This document shows, piece by piece, positions 1-7,531 of a stretch of DNA of 47,693 bases; within the stretch, counting starts at the first letter, position 1, and each line of letters opens with the position of its first letter. A program made the translations under genes and the position numbers. The stretch comes from Vicingaceae bacterium (GTDB lineage: Bacteria > Bacteroidota > Bacteroidia > Flavobacteriales_E > Vicingaceae), in assembly GCA_019429185.1 (NCBI GenBank), contig JAHYJH010000014.1:1-47693 (forward strand), in the 5' to 3' direction. The notes under the pieces were generated by a model. The model was not told where the DNA came from and did not search any database. It saw only the letters and a program-made list of their open reading frames with translations.

Positions 1-127
1 CGATTAAAACAGTAAGTTTTATGAAAAAATAATGTACATTTGTAGTGATTTAGGAAAATTGGTAAATGGGTTCTACGATTTTCTTTAAATCAAAATGAAA
101 AAAATGAATTTTTAGAACCCACCTATA
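1..127. repeat. Left copy of a 127-bp perfect inverted terminal repeat (probable IS end)
   Basis: Bases 1-127 are the exact reverse complement of 47567-47693; the two arms diverge at base 128. Inside the arm, GGGTTCTA (68-75) and TAGAACCC (113-120) form an 8-bp inverted pair, as might be found near the end of an insertion sequence. The arm enters the 3' part of a TPR gene and breaks its reading frame. An exact length of 127 equals the largest k-mer commonly used by de Bruijn assemblers, so the true repeat probably runs on past base 1. Family not recognised; no transposase is visible. Confidence 0.85.
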
Positions 128-793
128 ATAATAACCTAACTGATGAAGTGCATTCGCTATTTTATTAGTATCATTTATTTCATTAGCAATTTTTAGGGCT
201 TTTTCCCAAAATTGACGTGCCTTTTCATTTTCCCCCAAATTAGAATATAAAATGGCTATATTATTATAAATATCGAAAGTATAATAATGCATTTTTAAGG
301 ATTCTGATTTTTCTAATGCCTTAAAAATAAAATCTATTGATTGTTCTAAATCTCCTTTTACTTTATACATTGAACTTACCTTAATTAACGAAGAAATAAT
401 TAAACTGTCATTATTAATCCTTTCTCTTAGTTGTAAACAAGTATTCATTAGCCTAATAGCTTCATCATGCAAGCCTTGGTATTGTTTTGCATAAGCCAAA
501 TTATTAAAAGCATCAGATTTAATTTTTATAAAAGTAGCTTCATCATTTTTAGAACCTTCTATTAAATTCTTATTTACTAATTCTAGTGCTTTGTTGTTTA
601 GTTTAATAAAATAATTGAGAGAATCTTTGGCAAAATACCAAAACTCATCACTTAAAGCCACATACAATGCGGCTTTTGATGCGTCATCTTTAGTAAGATT
701 AAGTTCGTTGTATAACGAATCAATTTTAGGTGTTTGTGCATTTATTAACAGGGGTAACCCTAAAAATAAACTAATAAATAAGCTTAGCTTCAT
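50..793 (-). pseudogene. Exported TPR-repeat protein, C-terminus cut off by the terminal repeat
   Basis: The protein begins with a clear signal peptide (hydrophobic residues 4-17, then NAQTP, typical of Bacteroidota cleavage). At least three tetratricopeptide repeats follow; helices around residues 95-125, 133-165 and 170-205 include the TPR-like stretch NIAILYSNLGENEKA. Native sequence runs to about residue 223, where a further repeat begins (HQLGYYY). The last 24 residues and the stop codon come from the 127-bp repeat and look unlike a TPR. In this phylum such N-terminal TPR blocks often precede a membrane-bound histidine kinase or a LuxR-type output domain, so the lost part may be a sensor domain; that is inference. 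Transcribed leftward; no promoter was recognised. Confidence 0.75.
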
Positions 794-865
794 ATTCTAA
801 TTTGAAGTATAGTCAGCGAATTTAATGCTAATAATTTATTTCTTAAAGAATTAGAGATGAACTTT

Positions 866-1639
866 TTACCCCTTCAACAAATTGGTCAACATTACAAACT
901 CTTCCACCGAAAGCTGTTCGGGACGTTTGTCTAAAATGGGGTGTTTTTTGGTTTCTTCATTCAAAAAAACTTTTACTGAATTTCGCATGGTTTTTCTGCG
1001 TTGGTTAAAAGCCGTTTTTACTACTACTTTAAAGAAAACTTCATCACAATCCAGTTTTTCGGTGTTATTTCTTGTTAATCGGATAACAGCAGATTTTACT
1101 TTTGGTGGCGGATCAAAAACATGCTCATCTACCGTAAATAAATATTCAATATCGTAATAGGCTTGAAGTAAAACACTGGTAATGCCATACGTTTTATTAC
1201 CGGGCTTGGAGGCAACTCTTTCGGCCACCTCTTTCTGAAACATACCAACTAACTCAGGTACTTGGTGGCGATATTCGTACACTTTAAATAAAATTTGTGT
1301 GGAAATGTTGTAAGGAAAATTGCCAATTACCGCAAAAGGTTTATTGTTTACTATTTCATTTAAATTGATTTTTAAAAAATCTCCATAAATAATGTTGCCT
1401 TTTAATACAGGAAATTTTTCTACTAAGAAAGCAATAGATTCTCTATCCACATCTATAGGGAAAGTAGTGTAGTTTTTTTGTTGAATTAAAAATTGGGTTA
1501 ATACACCCATTCCCGGACCAATTTCCAACACAGTATCATATTTATCTGTCTGAACAAGACTGTTTACAATATCTTCAGCAATAGACAAATCTTTGAGAAA
1601 ATGTTGTCCTAAATGTTTTTTGGCTCTAACGGGTTGCAA
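866..1639 (-). CDS. rsmA: 16S rRNA (adenine1518-N6/adenine1519-N6)-dimethyltransferase RsmA
   Basis: This enzyme dimethylates two adjacent adenines in the 3'-terminal hairpin of 16S rRNA during small-subunit maturation, using S-adenosylmethionine. The 257-residue length is normal for the family. It opens with the typical AKKHLGQHFLKD segment; the SAM-binding motif EIGPGMG lies at 39-45, and the adenine-methylase motif NFPY at 107-110. The C-terminal part has the family sequence NQRRKTMRN. It is a stand-alone leftward gene. A -10 type box (TACTTTTG on the minus strand, 1681-1674) lies 35 bases upstream of the start inside a palindrome. Confidence 0.96.
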   Translation of the reverse strand: MQPVRAKKHLGQHFLKDLSIAEDIVNSLVQTDKYDTVLEIGPGMGVLTQFLIQQKNYTTFPIDVDRESIAFLVEKFPVLKGNIIYGDFLKINLNEIVNNKPFAVIGNFPYNISTQILFKVYEYRHQVPELVGMFQKEVAERVASKPGNKTYGITSVLLQAYYDIEYLFTVDEHVFDPPPKVKSAVIRLTRNNTEKLDCDEVFFKVVVKTAFNQRRKTMRNSVKVFLNEETKKHPILDKRPEQLSVEEFVMLTNLLKG

Positions 1640-1664
1640 TAATTTTTAATTTTGTAGGTTTATG

Positions 1665-1681
1665 TACTTTTGACAAAAGTA
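1665..1681. promoter_or_regulatory. Palindrome holding a -10 box on both strands, upstream of rsmA
   Basis: TACTTTTG, one central base, then CAAAAGTA: a perfect 17-bp palindrome. Each arm matches the Bacteroidota -10 consensus TAnnTTTG, one per strand. The minus-strand copy is well placed for rsmA (start 1639). The plus-strand copy points toward the gene at 1775 but is about 100 bases from it. It could be a bidirectional promoter core or an operator. No TTG -33 element is clear for either direction. Confidence 0.45.
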
Positions 1682-1753
1682 ATCATATCTATAGCTTTTT
1701 ATTTATAAAATCATTTTTTAAAACCTTATAAATCATAAAGACGTAATAATCTG

Positions 1754-1761
1754 TAAATTTG
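1754..1761 (+). promoter_or_regulatory. -10 box TAAATTTG for the 1775 gene
   Basis: An exact match to TAnnTTTG, ending 13 bases before the ATG at 1775. The leader would be very short. No good -33 TTG is seen at the right distance, so this rests on the -10 alone. Confidence 0.5.
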
Positions 1762-1774
1762 CATTATTAGCAAA

Positions 1775-2542
1775 ATGGAAGAACAAGGATATATAGAATT
1801 AAGGGTTACTAATAAGGATAATACCTTAACACCTAAAGATATTGATATAAATGAAGTAAAAGATTTTATATCAGATGTTGAGTCATTCTTATACCCTAAT
1901 CGAAAGGAAAAACAAAGCCGACCACATATTTCTTATGACATTGAAGAAGGTTCTGCAAAGCATAAGTTCTTTTTACCTATAACAGCTGTTATACTTTTTA
2001 ATGGTGTAACAAGCGAAATTAAAAACAGAAATAACCTAGATTTTCTAGATTATAAAAGACAGTCGATAATTGATAAGTTTCAAAAAAAAGCAATAAAAGA
2101 AGGTTATGTAATTGAATTTAATAATTCTATTTCAAAAGAACCATCATTAATTATAGATTACACCACCCATTTTGAAATGATTGCACCAACTTTTTACGAG
2201 AGTGAATTTTATTTGTATGGTGAAATTTATCAAGAAGGAGGTAAAAACCCCAACTTACATATTAGCACAAAAAAATATGGAAACCTCACTATTGCTGCTA
2301 GTAAAGAGCAGATAATGGAAGGTGAGAAAAAAACATATAAGCCTTACGGAATTAAAGTTCGTGGAAAAAAAAGTTTGGAAGATAGTACATTAACTGATTT
2401 AAAATTAGTTGAATTTATTCAATATAAACCTATATTTAATAAATCACTTTTAGAAAAAGTAATAGAGAAGGCATCAGCAAACCTAAGTAAAATTACAAAT
2501 GTTGACACTTGGTTAGATGATATTAAAGCAGAAGGAATATGA
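1775..2542 (+). CDS. Uncharacterised 255-aa protein, partner of the adjacent PIN nuclease
   Basis: Family not recognised with certainty. The protein is soluble, with no signal peptide or membrane segment. Residues 55-100 are partly helical. The second half looks like a small beta domain: a segment near FYLYGEIYQEGGKNPN is followed by ISTKKYGNLTIAASKEQIM and a final KPYGIKVRGKKS stretch. From memory this YGEI..GGK..., then YGIKVRGK pattern recalls proteins of about 250 residues found beside PIN-domain genes in other bacteria. Its stop overlaps the start of the PIN gene (ATGA), so the two are translationally coupled. An antitoxin or RNA-binding partner role is inference; at 255 residues it is far larger than a standard VapB antitoxin. 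Confidence 0.75.
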   Translation: MEEQGYIELRVTNKDNTLTPKDIDINEVKDFISDVESFLYPNRKEKQSRPHISYDIEEGSAKHKFFLPITAVILFNGVTSEIKNRNNLDFLDYKRQSIIDKFQKKAIKEGYVIEFNNSISKEPSLIIDYTTHFEMIAPTFYESEFYLYGEIYQEGGKNPNLHISTKKYGNLTIAASKEQIMEGEKKTYKPYGIKVRGKKSLEDSTLTDLKLVEFIQYKPIFNKSLLEKVIEKASANLSKITNVDTWLDDIKAEGI

Positions 2543-3021
2543 AAGGAATTGAAAGTGTGTTATTAGATAGTTCTTTTTGTATCAGGTTGTTAAAATCAGA
2601 TGCAGATTTTCATACGAATGCGGTCAATTATTACGAGTATTTTCTAGAAAATGGAATTGAAATGTATTTATCAACTATTGTAGTTAGCGAATATGCTGTT
2701 GGCGACAACCCTGACAATTTACTTTCTTTAAATGTTTTTCGTTTATTAGAGTTTGATTATCAAGACGCAAAAATTGCAGGTAACTTTTTTGCCGAGCTTA
2801 AAGACAATAAAGATTTAAGAGATTCTGAACAGCGAAAAGTAATTGTTAATGATATTAAATTATTTGCTCAAATCCATAATAGAAATATTGATGCTTACAT
2901 TACAAAAGACAGAAAATCATTAATTAAAATGATTGATCCTTTAGAAAAGTCTCAAAATTTAAATTTTGAGTTTATAGATTTGGCTATACCACTTAATGAA
3001 AAACTTGGAAAACTTTTTTAA
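2539..3021 (+). CDS. PIN-domain nuclease (VapC-like fold)
   Basis: At 160 residues it is slightly longer than a typical VapC. The four acidic residues of a PIN active site can be placed: D10 in VLLDSSF, E51 in VVSEYAVGD, D105 in VNDIKLFA and D124 in YITKDRKS. PIN enzymes are Mg/Mn-dependent ribonucleases. The gene overlaps the 1775-2542 gene by 4 bases (ATGA) and precedes the VWA gene by 8 bases. Catalytic residues appear intact. Whether it is a toxin or a housekeeping RNase cannot be told from sequence alone; the coupled partner and accessory context favour a toxin-antitoxin-like unit. Confidence 0.8.
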   Translation: MKGIESVLLDSSFCIRLLKSDADFHTNAVNYYEYFLENGIEMYLSTIVVSEYAVGDNPDNLLSLNVFRLLEFDYQDAKIAGNFFAELKDNKDLRDSEQRKVIVNDIKLFAQIHNRNIDAYITKDRKSLIKMIDPLEKSQNLNFEFIDLAIPLNEKLGKLF

Positions 3022-3029
3022 GTGAAGAT

Positions 3030-4319
3030 ATGCGATTTTTTTATCTTTTCACCTTGTTAATTACCTACCAAACTGTTGTTGGATTTGATGTAAATCACTA
3101 CGCTAAAAGCAGTGTTACCAATATCAATACATTTAACAGAAGCACTACTCATAAAGATCAACTTCTTATTGAAATGCCTTTTGCCAAAGAAATTATTTTA
3201 AACAAAGAGCAAAAGCAACAACTTCAAGAAAGAGTTGTAATTAAAATTCAACTGATTTATACGCAATACAGAACGTCAGAAAAATTTAACCAAATTGAAT
3301 TGAACAAAAAACGCTTGTTGGAACTTAAAAAATTAATTCCCGAAGTGTTTGATTTTCCGATGTGGGAGTACGAACTTGTTAGTCAAACCGATGGAAATTC
3401 CAGAGCGGAGTGTAATAAAATGTTTCATGGATTTGTTATTACTTTCAGACCACTTTCTACCGATGATTATATACAACAAGAAAGCGATTACGTTAAACAA
3501 CTTATCCATAATTTTTCAAAAATTGATTCATTAGCAAAAGATACAACGCCAAAACCATTTCACATAAAAACACGTTGGGATAACGGTTATGTTTACGATA
3601 CCATTTGGGGAGAAGAAAAAAAGATAGATTTTTATCCGCCACCGCCACCAAATCCTTATTTAGCTTCACTCAAAGAAGATTCCACTGTGCTAAATTCGTT
3701 TTCAAGAAACAAAAATTGGACAAATTTTATTGTAGTAACCGATGCTACAGGAAGTATGTCGCCTTATTATTCGCAAGTGCTAACTTGGTTGAAAGGGCAA
3801 TTAAACAACGAAAACGCTCATTTATTTGTGTTTTTTAATGATGGAGATAGGAAACCATCTGATAAAAAACTTCCGCTTGAAACAGGTGGTATTTATGTTA
3901 CAACCGAACGAAGTTATGAAATGGTTTCTCAAACAATCAATAAATGTATTAGTGGAGGAGCTGGAGGAGGAGAAACTAAAGAAAATGATGTGGAAGCGAT
4001 GTTGTTAGGATTAAAACATTATCCTGAAGCTAAAAACATTGTGCTTATTGCAGATAATTATGAAAGAATGAGAGATTATGAATTTATGGATAAAATAACT
4101 GTTCCTGTACACGTGTTTCTTTGTGGAACGGACAAATTTGTTAATTTACAATATTTAGATTTGGCTCGATCAACTAAAGGCTCTATTCATCTCACAAATG
4201 AAGATGTTTTTGAGTTAGATAAGTTAAAAGAAGGTGGAATTATCCTTATTAATGAAAGAGAATATGTGTTGACAAACGGAAAATTTAACTTTTATCATGC
4301 TAAAAAAGAAGTGCTATAA
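3030..4319 (+). CDS. Secreted von Willebrand factor A-domain protein
   Basis: A signal peptide (hydrophobic residues 3-18, MRFFYLFTLLITYQTVVG) is followed by an N-terminal region of about 200 residues with no domain that I recognise, a PPPPPNPY linker at 203-210, and a VWA domain from about 232. The metal-adhesion MIDAS motif is visible as D238-A-T-G-S-M (DxTxS form). A glycine-rich loop GGAGGGETKEND near residue 312 resembles the second metal loop. VWA domains bind protein or glycan partners; the ligand here is unknown. The gene starts 8 bases after the PIN gene and may be co-transcribed, though an exported VWA protein has no obvious job with a cytoplasmic nuclease. It converges on argS with only 4 bases between the stops. 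Confidence 0.75.
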   Translation: MRFFYLFTLLITYQTVVGFDVNHYAKSSVTNINTFNRSTTHKDQLLIEMPFAKEIILNKEQKQQLQERVVIKIQLIYTQYRTSEKFNQIELNKKRLLELKKLIPEVFDFPMWEYELVSQTDGNSRAECNKMFHGFVITFRPLSTDDYIQQESDYVKQLIHNFSKIDSLAKDTTPKPFHIKTRWDNGYVYDTIWGEEKKIDFYPPPPPNPYLASLKEDSTVLNSFSRNKNWTNFIVVTDATGSMSPYYSQVLTWLKGQLNNENAHLFVFFNDGDRKPSDKKLPLETGGIYVTTERSYEMVSQTINKCISGGAGGGETKENDVEAMLLGLKHYPEAKNIVLIADNYERMRDYEFMDKITVPVHVFLCGTDKFVNLQYLDLARSTKGSIHLTNEDVFELDKLKEGGIILINEREYVLTNGKFNFYHAKKEVL

Positions 4320-4323
4320 TTCC

Positions 4324-6099
4324 CTACATTTTTGTTGGAACTTCTATTCCTAATAATTTCATACTTAATGCAATTATTTTTGCAACATTTTCAGAAAGTA
4401 CTAATCTAAAAGCCAGCTTGTTTTTATCTTCTTCACGTAAAACAGGTATGTTTTGATAAAAATGATTGAATGTTTTTACCAATTCATAAATATAATTGCA
4501 CAATGTGGCAGGACTAATGTTTGCTCCAGCTTCATGCAAAACAATAGGATAATCTTTCATTAATTTTATTAAGGTAATTTCTTCTTCGTTTAGTTCAACA
4601 TTAGTGTAAATACTACTGTAATTCAATTCGTTTGCTTTTTTTAATAACGATTGAATTCGGGCATACGCATACTGAATAAAAGGAGCGGTATTTCCATTCA
4701 AATCAATCGATTCTTCGGGATTAAAAACCATGCCTTTTTTAGCATCTACTTTAAGTAAAAAATATTTTAATCCGCCCAAGCCAATTTGAGCATAAAGTTG
4801 CTCTTTTTCGTGTTGCGATAATCCATCTAAATGACCTCTTTCTTGGGTCATTTTTTTTGCGTCATTAACAATTTCAGCCATCAATTCATCCGCATCCACA
4901 ACTGTTCCCTCTCTCGATTTCATTTTCCCATCAGGTAATGCTATCATACCATACGATAAATGATGACATTCCTCTGCCCATTTATAACCTAATTTTTTTA
5001 AGATGGTAAATAACACGTTGAAATGATGGTTTTGCTCATTTCCAACCGTATAAATTATCCCGTTTAAGTTAGGGTGATTTTTATAGCGTTCAATGGCTGT
5101 TCCTATATCTTGTGTCATATAAACAGAAGTTCCATCTGCTCTGAGCAAGAGTTTATCATCTAACTTTTCAGCACTTAAATTGCACCAAACAGAACCATCT
5201 TCTTTTTGCTCAAAAACTTGTTTTTTCAACCCTTCTTCTACGGCACTTTTTCCCAATAAATAGGTGTCTGATTCATAATACAATTCATCAAAATCAACAC
5301 CCATGGTTTTATAAGTAACATCAAAACCTTCATATACCCAGCCATTCATTTTTTTCCATAAAGCTACTACTTCTTCATCGCCTTGTTCCCATTTTCGGAG
5401 CATTTCTTGGGCTTCTTTAAAAATTGGAGCTTCTTTTTCGGCTACTTCTTTCGTTAAACCTTCTTCAATAAGTCGGTTAATTTCTTTTTTATATGCCTTA
5501 TCAAACTCCACATAATACTTCCCTACCAAGTGGTCGCCTTTTAAATTAGCACTTTCGGGCGTTTCTCCTTTCCCAAATTTTTGCCACGCCAACATACTTT
5601 TGCAAATGTGTATGCCTCTGTCGTTAATAATTTGAGTTTTAATAACCGAATGTCCGTTGGCTTTTAAAATTTCGGCAACAGCATAACCTAAAAAGATGTT
5701 GCGTAAATGTCCTAAATGTAGTGGTTTGTTGGTATTGGGCGATGAATATTCAACCATATAGGTTTTGCCTGACGGTGCAGCTTTGCCATATTGTTGGTGT
5801 TGATTAATATTTTCGAGTTCCTTAATCCAATATTCAGCAGCAATGCTTAGGTTTAAAAAGCCTTTTACTACATTAAAATCTGTGATTTGAGAAACGTGTT
5901 CAACTAAGTAGTTACCTAAATCTTCGGCAGTTTGCTCAGGCGATTTTTTCGAGATTTTAGTAAAAGGAAAAACCACTACGGTTAAATCACCTTCAAATTC
6001 TTTTCTGGTTTTTTGAGGTTGGATACTATTTACATCCACTTCAGCACCATAAATTGACGCTATTCCTTTTATTACTGCTTGTATGATTAATTCTTCCAT
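4324..6099 (-). CDS. argS: Arginine--tRNA ligase
   Basis: Class I aminoacyl-tRNA synthetase that charges tRNA-Arg in the cytoplasm. The ATG at 6099 gives MEELIIQAV and 591 residues, the usual length; an upstream in-frame ATG at 6138 would add 13 unlikely residues. The N-terminal Arg-specific domain occupies about residues 1-85. The HIGH signature is HLGH (128-131) in PLHLGHLRN. The KMSKS loop is the degenerate KMKSREGT form usual in ArgRS. The anticodon-binding DALR domain fills the C-terminus (QYAYARIQSLLKK onward). Its end almost touches the convergent VWA gene. Confidence 0.96.
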   Translation of the reverse strand: MEELIIQAVIKGIASIYGAEVDVNSIQPQKTRKEFEGDLTVVVFPFTKISKKSPEQTAEDLGNYLVEHVSQITDFNVVKGFLNLSIAAEYWIKELENINQHQQYGKAAPSGKTYMVEYSSPNTNKPLHLGHLRNIFLGYAVAEILKANGHSVIKTQIINDRGIHICKSMLAWQKFGKGETPESANLKGDHLVGKYYVEFDKAYKKEINRLIEEGLTKEVAEKEAPIFKEAQEMLRKWEQGDEEVVALWKKMNGWVYEGFDVTYKTMGVDFDELYYESDTYLLGKSAVEEGLKKQVFEQKEDGSVWCNLSAEKLDDKLLLRADGTSVYMTQDIGTAIERYKNHPNLNGIIYTVGNEQNHHFNVLFTILKKLGYKWAEECHHLSYGMIALPDGKMKSREGTVVDADELMAEIVNDAKKMTQERGHLDGLSQHEKEQLYAQIGLGGLKYFLLKVDAKKGMVFNPEESIDLNGNTAPFIQYAYARIQSLLKKANELNYSSIYTNVELNEEEITLIKLMKDYPIVLHEAGANISPATLCNYIYELVKTFNHFYQNIPVLREEDKNKLAFRLVLSENVAKIIALSMKLLGIEVPTKM

Positions 6100-6138
6100 T
6101 TTTAGTTTACAATAGAACGCTGATTTTTTTTCTCGCAA

Positions 6139-6156
6139 TCCCGATAAATATCGGGA
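6139..6156. repeat. 18-nt perfect palindrome TCCCGATA-AA-TATCGGGA
   Basis: This hairpin-forming palindrome lies just upstream of argS. A related core, TCCCGA-4 nt-TCGGGA, recurs at 43792-43807 in front of topA's 3' end, which suggests a dispersed intergenic hairpin family. Confidence 0.6.
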
Positions 6157-6190
6157 CGCAAAGGCACAATTTTTTATTCACACATTTTTC

Positions 6191-6220
6191 TCCCGCAGAT
6201 TTCCGCAGATTTCCGCAGAT
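6191..6220. repeat. Three tandem copies of a 10-bp unit (TTCCGCAGAT)
   Basis: Three direct copies lie head to tail; the first differs at one base (TCCCGCAGAT). The spacer between argS and the arginase gene (6100-6386) holds this repeat, a palindrome and a GC-richer block, and no convincing gene. Confidence 0.75.
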
Positions 6221-6270
6221 TTTTTGATTTGACATAGTTATACATTCACACATTTTCACATTATTAACTT

Positions 6271-6386
6271 TCAACTTCTTTTTTTTGCCATCGCTACCCC
6301 AAATCCGCCTGAGATGGAGAGGGCCTGCGTTACTACCGCTACCATGTAGGTAGGTTCCCTTTAGGGATTAAGGGTGTGCGAAGGCT
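6271..6386. repeat. GC-richer intergenic block, possible dispersed repeat
   Basis: This block has clearly higher GC than its surroundings. It contains the palindromic CCCTTTAGGG (around 6357) and a 24-codon minus-strand reading frame, ATG at 6345 to TGA at 6271 (MVAVVTQALSISGGFGVAMA and four more residues). No signal of selection can be judged from one copy. The composition break and location suggest a REP-like or mobile remnant rather than a gene. Confidence 0.4.
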
Positions 6387-7340
6387 TCAAATTTTCAAAT
6401 TTTTAGTAACATCTTGCAGCACATCAAAAGCAGTTTCTGCCATTACGTTTCCTTTGTTATCTAATGTAGGGTTCACTTCAACAATTTCTATACACGCTAC
6501 TTTTTTGCTTTCAATAATTTGATTGATAATCTGTTTTACTTCGTGTTGATCAAAACCTTTAGAAACAGGTGTGCCAGTTCCTTTAGAGATTAAATCACAA
6601 TCTAACACATCAACATCAAAAGAAATATAAATATGGTCGCAATCGCTTAGTCTTTCTAGTGCTTCATTTACACAAACTTCCAATCCTCTATAACGCACTT
6701 CTTCTACTTTGTAGTTTTTCATTCCATTTTTTTCGATGCTGTAATCTTCAGGTTCTTCGGTATCTCTCACACCAAAAAGTACAACATCTTTATGCTGTAC
6801 TTTTGGAGCAATTCCACCAATAGTTTTCATTCCTTCCCAATTTTCGTGGGTTTCTTCAGTTACTTCGTTTACTTTTCTATCTAAATTATCATCAGCCAAG
6901 GCAGCAGCCAAAGGCATTCCGTGTATGTTTCCCGAAGGTGTTGTGTAGGGAGAGTGTAAATCGCCATGCGCATCTACCCAAACAACGCCTAATCGTTTTT
7001 GAGGTGTAGCACACTTAATTCCGCTAATTGTTCCTAATGCCGATGAATGATCACCCGAAAGTACCAATGGAAAATTATTCGCTTCAACACATTTTTTTAC
7101 AGCATTGCTCAATCGTTTACAAACCTCCAATACTTTCCCAATTCGCTTGGCATAAGGGGTTGTTTGTTTGAGATAAACGGCTTCGTTTTCACTTTCAATT
7201 TCAATAGATTCATATTTATTGAAGTAATCGCTATTCGCATTGATAGCAGCAATTTCTATGGCATCAACGCCCATATCGGAACCACGAGTTCCAGCACCTA
7301 TATCCGAACGATTTTTTATAATTATTAATTCTTTCATCAT
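6387..7340 (-). CDS. rocF: Arginase (L-arginine to L-ornithine and urea)
   Basis: This 317-residue ureohydrolase-fold enzyme has the binuclear manganese site complete: GDHS at 96-99, DAHGDLH at 123-129 and FDVDVLD at 241-247. The N-terminus (IIKNRSDIGAGTRGSDMG) and the VEVNPTLD segment near the end fit arginase better than agmatinase. Cytoplasmic arginine catabolism; ornithine could feed proline synthesis through proC at 46597, though no ornithine aminotransferase is in the window. Two consecutive Met codons (7340, 7337) are both possible starts. A second, degenerate ureohydrolase lies at 42533-43699. Confidence 0.88.
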   Translation of the reverse strand: MMKELIIIKNRSDIGAGTRGSDMGVDAIEIAAINANSDYFNKYESIEIESENEAVYLKQTTPYAKRIGKVLEVCKRLSNAVKKCVEANNFPLVLSGDHSSALGTISGIKCATPQKRLGVVWVDAHGDLHSPYTTPSGNIHGMPLAAALADDNLDRKVNEVTEETHENWEGMKTIGGIAPKVQHKDVVLFGVRDTEEPEDYSIEKNGMKNYKVEEVRYRGLEVCVNEALERLSDCDHIYISFDVDVLDCDLISKGTGTPVSKGFDQHEVKQIINQIIESKKVACIEIVEVNPTLDNKGNVMAETAFDVLQDVTKNLKI

Positions 7341-7446
7341 TGTATTTTTTAATCTTATTATTTATTATTGCAAGTATTTTTTAAAATAGTAGAAGCTAAT
7401 TTTATTTAAAAAACTTGCTTTAACTAATAGAAAACAAAATTATTGA

Positions 7447-7454
7447 TATATTTG
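7447..7454 (+). promoter_or_regulatory. -10 box TATATTTG upstream of the lipoprotein gene
   Basis: An exact TAnnTTTG match 77 bases before the TTG start at 7532, in a divergent intergenic region. The nearest upstream TTG (7415) is further away than usual, so support is partial. Confidence 0.4.
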
Positions 7455-7531
7455 TTGATTAGAACTATACATATTAAAATAGTTTTAGCTTCATTTGTTA
7501 TTTCATCAATAAAAAAACATAATTAAATAGC

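Noticed and set aside
6271-6345. A 24-codon gene on the minus strand
   Set aside because: The frame sits in a GC-richer block that looks like a repeat. No ribosome site or family support.
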